Assembly: GCA_035530375.1 (NCBI GenBank)
Contig: DATKUY010000028.1
Location: 1 to 25,560, forward strand
Length of the DNA stretch: 25,560 nucleotides
DNA from: Sulfuricella sp035530375
GTDB taxonomy: Bacteria; Pseudomonadota; Gammaproteobacteria; Burkholderiales; Sulfuricellaceae
Direction of reading: 5' to 3'
Translations under genes and position numbers: made by a program
Notes under the pieces: generated by a model
Databases searched by the model: none
The model's input: only the letters and a program-made list of their open reading frames with translations
What the model was told of the DNA's origin: nothing
Part shown: in pieces, positions 20,450 to 25,560 of the stretch
Layout of the letters: every line of letters starts with the position of its first letter
Numbering within the stretch: position 1 is the stretch's first letter

Positions 20450-21491
20450 GCTCAGCCCCGGACTCCGGCTTGCGTGCTGCGGCGACGATCTTGACCGTGC
20501 CGTCCGGCATTTCGCCTTTCATGCGCTGTTTGTAATATTCGCGGCTGGAGCTGAACAACGCGAGCGGCCCCCACTTCATCTGAATCACGCCATCGTCGGG
20601 ACAGAATTCGACGCAACGGCCGCACAGGGTACAGTCCTCGTGATAGGCCTTGGAACCATGCTCGCGAGCAATCTCGTGGATGTCCATCGGGCAGGCCTTG
20701 GCGCAGATGCCGCACTTGTCGCACTTGTCGTGCTGCTTTTTCACCAGCCGCATCGGCGACAGGCGCTGGAAAGTGGCGTTGAACGACAGCATCGGGCAGA
20801 TGCGGCAGAATGGCTGGCGCACCGCGAATGCCGCCACCAGCGTGAAGCCGATCAGGGTATTGGCGATGGCGCCGAGAGCGAACTCGATGCCGCCGCCGCG
20901 CAGCGCCATCTGCTCGGTGCTGCCGGTAAGCAGCGTAGTAGCGATGCGCGACGGGCAGATGTCGCAGTAGGGGTTGCCCAGGCTGTGCGGCGTCACACCC
21001 ATCCCCGTGAGCAGCGGCAGCGCCAGCACCAGTACGATCAGCATCAGCCACTTCACCGGCCGCACCTTGCTCACGCTGCCGTTCTCGAAGCGGCGCAACG
21101 GCAGGTTGAACCTGCGCCCGAGCTTGTTGACCAAATCCTGGATCGTCCCCAGCGGGCAAATCCAGCCGCAGAACGCCTTGCTCAGCACGAAGAAAAAAGT
21201 GAAGAAGGTGATCAGGGTAAACACCAGCGGCATCACCATCTGCACGGTGATCTGCTCGGCCTTGACCAGCGCCTCGCCGATGCGGTGGTGGAACACATGC
21301 TGGGTCGGGATCAGCACGCAGTAGGCGCCGTTCTGCTGGTCATAGGCGCAGGACAGCGCCGGCAGTGCATTGGAAATTTTTTCCGCCATATAAAAACCGA
21401 CCACGTTGGCGCCGTAGACGGTCAGCAGCAGCATGGCGACCTGGATGAACAGCCGGAAACGGCCGAGGGTGGGGAAAATCGCTTTAAACAT
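20442..21491 (-). CDS. NapH/CcoG-like polytopic [4Fe-4S] ferredoxin-type protein
   Basis: A 349-aa inner-membrane protein with helices near 12-35, 83-106, 147-165 and 208-225. It has three CxxxCP/CxxCP elements (CGWICPLGT about 108-116, CDICP about 176-180, CRICPM about 229-234) and two classical ferredoxin clusters, CDKCGICAKACP and CTLCGRCVEFCP, at about 257-298. This matches the NapH/NosR-C-terminal/CcoG group, which carries electrons from the quinol side or works in metal-cofactor assembly. Two adjacent ATGs are possible; the second (21491) is better spaced from AAGGAGG. It overlaps the previous gene (ATGA-type) and the next. Electron donation to a periplasmic metal-reducing step is inference. 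Confidence 0.85.
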   Translation of the reverse strand: MFKAIFPTLGRFRLFIQVAMLLLTVYGANVVGFYMAEKISNALPALSCAYDQQNGAYCVLIPTQHVFHHRIGEALVKAEQITVQMVMPLVFTLITFFTFFFVLSKAFCGWICPLGTIQDLVNKLGRRFNLPLRRFENGSVSKVRPVKWLMLIVLVLALPLLTGMGVTPHSLGNPYCDICPSRIATTLLTGSTEQMALRGGGIEFALGAIANTLIGFTLVAAFAVRQPFCRICPMLSFNATFQRLSPMRLVKKQHDKCDKCGICAKACPMDIHEIAREHGSKAYHEDCTLCGRCVEFCPDDGVIQMKWGPLALFSSSREYYKQRMKGEMPDGTVKIVAAARKPESGAEHA

Positions 21492-22429
21492 CATGCCTCC
21501 TTCGCGCTACTGTTATTTTCCGATTTCTTGCGCCGCAGCAAGGGCGTTGCCAGCAGCATGCCGAACAACCCAAAACCTGCGCCAGCCAGGAGGTTCTTGT
21601 CACGCATGGCATCGGGCGAATAGGTGTAGTTGAAGGCGGTCAGGTAATGCTTGCCGCCGTCGTCATGCTCCGCGGCAAGCACGAACTTGGCACGGAGCGG
21701 TCCGCCATGACGGCCACCCTGTTGGCCCGGTTCGTCGGGCTTGAAGTCACGCGGGAACAGCACCGTCACCATGCCGTCGGCGTCGCTGACGAAAGCGGTT
21801 TTTGTGCCGAACTCGGTTTCCATTTTCACCGCCTGGTTGGCCAGCGGCTTGCCGTTGAAGCGCAGCAGGAAGTTCCACTTCTCGCTTTCGCGCCAGGCAC
21901 CGTGCTCGCGCGGCAGCGGCTGGGGGATAATCTCCAGCTCGTTTTTCTGCTCAAGCAGCAACCTGGTCGGCGCCTCGCCCGGGTTGCCGAAGAAATAGGC
22001 GGTGGAGGCTACCGTCACCTTCCCTTCCACCTCCTCGCGCGCGCTCACCCAGTGGTAGTTGCCGATCCTGGGCGTCACCGCCTCGATCCGGGTTCCCTCC
22101 GGGGTGACCGGAAACTTGCGGCGCAAGCGGTCGGCAGGCCCCTCGGCGGCGAACACCTGCAACTCAGCGGGCTGGATGTTTTTCACCGCGAGTTTCGCCG
22201 CCGCGCGGTCGTCGACTCTGCCCATCATCGGCGTGAGCAAGGGGTATTTGGTCCACTCCCGCCCCTGCCATTTGCCTTGGCCGGCAGCGACAGCCGGTTT
22301 CCCGCCCGATGCCGCGGCTTGCGCCGGGGCATAATCATGATGGTCGTGCTGGTGAACCGCCTCGGCAGCGGCGGAGGCGCAGGCCAGCGCCAGGGTTGCC
22401 GACAGAATCAGGTTGATAGGTCGTTGCAT
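21491..22429 (-). CDS. DUF4198-like periplasmic protein with His-rich N-terminus and C-terminal anchor
   Basis: A 312-aa exported protein: signal peptide 1-22 (ending SAAAEA), a His-rich stretch HQHDHHD right behind it, and a beta-rich region resembling the DUF4198/NikM-like fold (WVSAREEVEGKVTVASTAYFFG; LLRFNGKPLANQAVKMETE; FVSDADGMVTVLFPRDF). It ends with one membrane helix at about 281-298 (NLLAGAGFGLFGMLLATPLL) before RRKK. Such proteins are often tied to nickel or cobalt uptake; metal binding by the His cluster is likely but unproven. AGGAGAG precedes the ATG. It lies 24 bp after the receptor gene and overlaps the [4Fe-4S] gene. The domain name is less certain than the topology. Confidence 0.7.
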   Translation of the reverse strand: MQRPINLILSATLALACASAAAEAVHQHDHHDYAPAQAAASGGKPAVAAGQGKWQGREWTKYPLLTPMMGRVDDRAAAKLAVKNIQPAELQVFAAEGPADRLRRKFPVTPEGTRIEAVTPRIGNYHWVSAREEVEGKVTVASTAYFFGNPGEAPTRLLLEQKNELEIIPQPLPREHGAWRESEKWNFLLRFNGKPLANQAVKMETEFGTKTAFVSDADGMVTVLFPRDFKPDEPGQQGGRHGGPLRAKFVLAAEHDDGGKHYLTAFNYTYSPDAMRDKNLLAGAGFGLFGMLLATPLLRRKKSENNSSAKEA

Positions 22430-22453
22430 GAATGCTCTCCTGTTCCTGGTTGG

Positions 22454-24742
22454 TTAGAAGGTTGCCGACAGACCGGCGTACCATGTGCGCGGACGGCCGA
22501 CGACGATGGAAAGGTCGTTGGCGTTGTAAACGTTGTCGTATGCCCCTGTAATATAGTTGGCCTGATCGTTGGTGCCGCGCGCGGTAACCCAGTACTTGCG
22601 ATCGAACAGGTTGTCCACACGAGCGAAGAACGACCATTTGCTGCCGAGAAACCCCTTCTCCTTGACATCGTAGTTGGCCAACAGGTTAAACAGGGTGCGG
22701 CCTGGCAGTTTTTCCTGGTTGATTTCGTCCGCCCAGGCCCAGGACTTGGCATCCATTTCCAGGCTGAGGTGGAACTGGCTGGTTGGCTGCCAGTGGCCGG
22801 TCAGGTTGATCTGATGGGCGGGTACTCGCGGTACCGCCCTGCCGGTGTTGTTGAAATGCACCATGGTGGGATTGGTCGCATAAATACTGCCAAGCACCTG
22901 GTAAAAGTTATCGTATTTGGTGAAGTAGGCATCGATGTAGCTGTACGCCAGATCGAAGGCGTATTCCCGCTTTCGGTCGCTCTTCAGCGCCAGCTCGAAG
23001 CCACGGTTGCGTACGCCGCCGATGTTGTCATACATCTCCTGAATGGTTGGGCTCGATCCGGCATACTGGCCGGTGGTGGCCATGATGTAGTCCTTGCGGT
23101 CGATCTGGAATATCGAAGCATCCGCATCCATTTCAATGCCGAACCATTCAGTCTTGGTGCGCAGGCCAAACTCAAGGTTGAGCGATTCCTCAGGCCTCAG
23201 GTTTTCGTTGTTTGCCGTTTTGCCGTTTGACGGGGAAAGCGAGCCGCGATAAAGCTGATCGACGGTCGGCGTGCGGAAGCCGGTTGAAAGGTTGCCATAG
23301 ACGTCCATGTTGCTTTTAAGCGCATAATTCGCCCCAGCCCGCCAAGAACTGTTCTGAAACGATTTGGAACGGTTGATCGAGACATTGCCGTTGTCTTTCC
23401 CCGGCTGGGCGGAATAATCCAGACTCAGGTCATCGTAACGCCCGTTGAAAGTCAGCGTCCAGTCGGTGGCTGGCCTGAACTTGACCTCGCCATAAGCGCC
23501 GTTGACCGACTCGTCGGTGTTGTCGTCGGTCATGATGGTGCCAGCCGTAACCGAAGCGCCCGGCGCGCAGCCAGCGCCCTGCTTACGGCTGCAATAATCC
23601 ACCCCGGCCTTGTTCAGCTGCTGGTATTCATTGCGGCGCAAATCCAGACCGGCCAGCCAGCCGACATTACCGGTCGACGATCTCCACTCGGTTTTGGCGC
23701 CGCGCTGCACCTGCTGCCAGTTGTTGAGGGTAGTGTAAGCATCGTAGTAACCCGGGTCGGATGGCAGCACGCTGGTGGCATCAGCGTAAAGCGACTGCGG
23801 CGCCGACAAGAAGTTCGTGGTGTCGCGATATTCGTAACCCATCAGGAGGATGTTGCTCCTAGGGTCGTAATTGTTGGAATAGGTCAGATTGAGCTTCTGC
23901 AAATCGACGCCGTACTTACGCGTATAATCGCGTCCCAGTACGCCTTGCGGATCAAGCTCTGCCTGCGTCACCCCTTTTACCGAGCCGTGCTTGTCCTTGT
24001 TGCGATCCGATTTTTCAAAACCAAAGGTCAGATCGCTGGTATCGCTCAGATAAAGATTGTAGTTGCCGTTGATGTAATCAGTCTTGTAAGACGACTGAAA
24101 ATAGTAGTCATCGCCGTAGCGGTGCGAAACCTGGATATGGCCATTGCCTTTCTCACCTGAGAAGCCCACTCGCGCCATCTGTTTCTCGTAACCCCACGAA
24201 CCGGCTTCCATGCCAACGGTTGCGCCAGCATACTTGGCCCCGCGCTTGGTGGTAATGATCACCGCGCCGGAAAGCGCATCCTCGCCGAACAGATAGGAAG
24301 CACCGCCCTTGATCACCTTGATCGATTCGATGTTGTCGAGGTCGATATTGACCTTGCCGGTACGCTCGAATACCGGCACGCCGTCGATAATGATCGCCAC
24401 GCCCGGCTTCTCGCCCATGTAGCGCTGGTTTTCGATACCGCGCAGCTTGATCTTGATCTCGTCGCCGCTGGACAGATCCGCCGTCACGCCCGGAACGGAT
24501 CTCAGCACCTGGATGATGTTCTCGACGTGGGCATCGTCCACCTCCTTGCCGCTGATCACGCTGATGCTGGACGGCTCGTCGCGCTTGGAATCAAACCGGT
24601 CGTCGATGGTAGTAGAAGTCACCACCACCTCTTTCAATTGTTGCGTAGCATCCTGGTCAGCTTCGACGCACCAGGCGTTACTCGCCATGCCGGCGCAAAT
24701 CCCTACAATCAACTGCCGCAATAAAAAATCTCTTTGTTTCAT
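22454..24742 (-). CDS. TonB-dependent outer-membrane receptor
   Basis: A 762-aa receptor: signal peptide ending near SNAWCVEA, TonB box-like LKEVVVTST, and plug (about 55-170) with VLRSVPGVTAD, IIIDGVPVFE and GGASYLFGEDALSGAVIITTKRG. The barrel includes STGFRTPTVDQLYRG and ends with YAGLSATF. The terminal Phe and barrel motifs indicate a complete protein. The likely start is the ATG at 24742, 9 nt after GGGGAG; a TTG two codons upstream is also possible. It is first in the run through exbD. The substrate is not evident: it lacks the CxxxM-HxM pair of the second receptor, and its context suggests a metal complex. Confidence 0.9.
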   Translation of the reverse strand: MKQRDFLLRQLIVGICAGMASNAWCVEADQDATQQLKEVVVTSTTIDDRFDSKRDEPSSISVISGKEVDDAHVENIIQVLRSVPGVTADLSSGDEIKIKLRGIENQRYMGEKPGVAIIIDGVPVFERTGKVNIDLDNIESIKVIKGGASYLFGEDALSGAVIITTKRGAKYAGATVGMEAGSWGYEKQMARVGFSGEKGNGHIQVSHRYGDDYYFQSSYKTDYINGNYNLYLSDTSDLTFGFEKSDRNKDKHGSVKGVTQAELDPQGVLGRDYTRKYGVDLQKLNLTYSNNYDPRSNILLMGYEYRDTTNFLSAPQSLYADATSVLPSDPGYYDAYTTLNNWQQVQRGAKTEWRSSTGNVGWLAGLDLRRNEYQQLNKAGVDYCSRKQGAGCAPGASVTAGTIMTDDNTDESVNGAYGEVKFRPATDWTLTFNGRYDDLSLDYSAQPGKDNGNVSINRSKSFQNSSWRAGANYALKSNMDVYGNLSTGFRTPTVDQLYRGSLSPSNGKTANNENLRPEESLNLEFGLRTKTEWFGIEMDADASIFQIDRKDYIMATTGQYAGSSPTIQEMYDNIGGVRNRGFELALKSDRKREYAFDLAYSYIDAYFTKYDNFYQVLGSIYATNPTMVHFNNTGRAVPRVPAHQINLTGHWQPTSQFHLSLEMDAKSWAWADEINQEKLPGRTLFNLLANYDVKEKGFLGSKWSFFARVDNLFDRKYWVTARGTNDQANYITGAYDNVYNANDLSIVVGRPRTWYAGLSATF

Positions 24743-24877
24743 CTTCAACCACTCCCCTTTGACAATGTATTAAGTTCACGACAACTCTAGATATCGAGAT
24801 GTTCTTATCTTCAATTTAAACAATTGCTTCTCTCTGCAACCTTCATGCCATCCATACATTCATTGAAAAACAACGGG

Positions 24878-24891
24878 TTGACGCAGATCAA
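24878..24891 (-). promoter_or_regulatory. FNR/ANR/DNR-like binding site upstream of the receptor operon
   Basis: The minus strand reads TTGATCTGCGTCAA, differing from TTGAT-N4-ATCAA at one position. If used at -41.5, transcription would start near 24843. A weak -10 TATGGA lies at 24851-24856, in the right place. This points to induction at low oxygen or with nitrogen oxides through a CRP/FNR-family activator. Confidence 0.6.
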
Positions 24892-24957
24892 TCAGGTGCC
24901 ATTTGGCGCAGTTGTGCAAGCTGGCACACTTGACCAAATTGCCGGATGAAGTTGAAG

Positions 24958-24983
24958 AAAAAAAGAACGCCGGATATCCGGCG
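24958..24983 (-). terminator. Rho-independent terminator behind the TlpA-like gene
   Basis: Minus strand CGCCGG-ATAT-CCGGCG (24968-24983) followed by TTC and seven T (24958-24964). It separates the TlpA-like gene from the FNR-box promoter and the receptor operon. Confidence 0.75.
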
Positions 24984-25036
24984 GTTAATATGAAACTCGC
25001 GAAGCGAGACCTCGCTCCTCTCAGGGGGAGATGGGG

Positions 25037-25091
25037 ACGGTCATGGCAAATCGCTGTTTCATCATCTGGGGCTGCGGCTTGCCATGACCGT
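25037..25091. repeat. 13-bp perfect inverted repeat with 29-bp loop
   Basis: ACGGTCATGGCAA (25037-25049) and TTGCCATGACCGT (25079-25091). It lies 20 bp after the TlpA-like stop and is not followed by a T-run on either strand, so it is not a standard terminator. It could be an mRNA 3'-end stabiliser or a small mobile remnant. Confidence 0.6.
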
Positions 25092-25111
25092 TAGGCGGGA
25101 AAAAAGCGGGG

Positions 25112-25560
25112 TTAGCGACGAGCGAAGTATTTCTTCAACCATTGCTCGATCTGCAAGGCATCGGGTTTGCCACTGAAAGCCTGGGCTTTGTGGGAAGGGT
25201 CATAAAGATAAGTGCGCGGCAACTCGCCGTGCCACTTGCGATCGACCTCGAAACGCAGGCGTTCCGTAAAGGGATCGGCGAAAACCCAGGCTTCTGCACC
25301 GCCGAGACCGGATTGCCGCAGCGTGGCGCCGATGGCTTCCGCCTCTTCCGGCGTGTCGGTGGCAACCAGCACCAGATCGAGATTCGGGTATTTCTTCACC
25401 ATGCCGGACAGCAAGGAAAGCTCCTCGCGGCAATGGGTGCAGGTCAGCGACCACAGGCTCAGGATAAACGGCTTGCCCTGCCGGGCTGCGGCTATTTCCT
25501 CGAGGCTGCCGGAAACGAAGGGGCTGATCTCCTGGGCAGCCACGGGCGAAACCAGCGCCA
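25112..25560 (-). CDS. TlpA/redoxin-like thioredoxin-fold protein, 5' end outside window
   Basis: The frame runs off the window edge: upstream of a possible GTG at 25543 it continues as ALVSPVAAQEI, the tail of a signal peptide, so the real start lies beyond 25560. The exported part has LSLWSLTCTHCREELSLL with a CxxC redox pair (CTHC), then DLVLVATDTPEEAEAI and the cis-Pro region GELPRTYLYD. This is the TlpA/ResA-like thioredoxin fold acting in the periplasm on protein or metal-site thiols. Its place beside a copper-type receptor locus would suit a role in copper-site maturation, but a terminator separates it from that operon. Confidence 0.8.
   Translation of the reverse strand, partial: ALVSPVAAQEISPFVSGSLEEIAAARQGKPFILSLWSLTCTHCREELSLLSGMVKKYPNLDLVLVATDTPEEAEAIGATLRQSGLGGAEAWVFADPFTERLRFEVDRKWHGELPRTYLYDPSHKAQAFSGKPDALQIEQWLKKYFARR

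Larger units (their letters stand above)
24743..25111. other. 369-bp regulatory gap between the TlpA-like gene and the receptor operon
   Basis: No gene is supported. Read along the minus strand it contains a long inverted repeat (25037-25091), a terminator (24958-24983), an FNR-like box (24878-24891) and then an AT-rich leader of about 100 bp (24743-24845) ending in GGGGAG before the ATG. Confidence 0.65.

Noticed and set aside
20292..23230. Long plus-strand frames opposite the Fe-S, DUF4198-like and receptor genes
   Set aside because: Gln/His/Arg-rich shadow translations; the minus-strand genes have cysteine clusters, signal peptides and receptor motifs.
24884..24902. Second sigma54-like site (TGGCACCTGATTGAT) before the receptor operon
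   Set aside because: Spacing from GG puts AT instead of GC at -12; the FNR-like reading of the overlapping sequence is better.

Overview
The window (25,560 bp, GC-rich) looks like chromosomal DNA of a betaproteobacterium, probably of the Nitrosomonadales type. This is inferred from the gene set rpe, gph, trpE, trpG, trpD and trpC on one strand with apaG and mltA diverging from rpe. No rRNA, tRNA or CRISPR was seen. Almost everything is on the minus strand; only apaG and mltA are on the plus strand.

Region 1 (1-860): a MazE/MazF-type toxin-antitoxin pair with a good sigma70 promoter and a perfect dyad operator, then a structured 131-bp inverted-repeat element flanked by a near-perfect 20-bp copy of the trpC 3' end. 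Region 2 (857-3841): trpG-trpD-trpC, interrupted between trpD and trpC by a GxxExxY (PD-(D/E)XK-like) gene whose two ends are inverted repeats. Region 3 (4033-9496): a block that separates trpE from trpG and encodes a beta-CASP metallo-beta-lactamase, a P-type proton ATPase, a 64-aa protein and BluB (dimethylbenzimidazole synthase). Region 4 (9694-14830): trpE, gph, rpe / apaG, mltA. Here the same terminal repeats recur without the gene between them: between gph and trpE, between rpe and gph, as a solo arm at the trpE stop, and as a diverged version between apaG and mltA.

Region 5 (14803-25560): a metal-uptake locus, read right to left. A TlpA-like thioredoxin-fold protein (cut by the window end) is followed by a terminator and an FNR-like box. 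Next comes a tightly packed run: TonB-dependent receptor, His-rich DUF4198-like periplasmic protein, polytopic NapH-like [4Fe-4S] protein, DsbD/TauE-like cysteine membrane protein, TonB, ExbB and ExbD. Last is an OprC/NosA-type receptor carrying the CxxxM and HxM copper-site motifs. That receptor has its own sigma54-type -24/-12 promoter with a large dyad about 85 bp upstream of the predicted start, and a strong terminator behind it. A second, separate TonB gene overlaps the mltA end. Together these genes could couple energised outer-membrane import of copper (or another metal) to periplasmic and inner-membrane redox handling under oxygen-responsive and sigma54 control; this functional unity is inference.

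The two most novel items are (1) the GxxExxY gene as the coding member of a family of short inverted-repeat elements that occupies several junctions of one biosynthetic gene cluster, and (2) the redox/TonB metal-acquisition cluster with its layered regulation.
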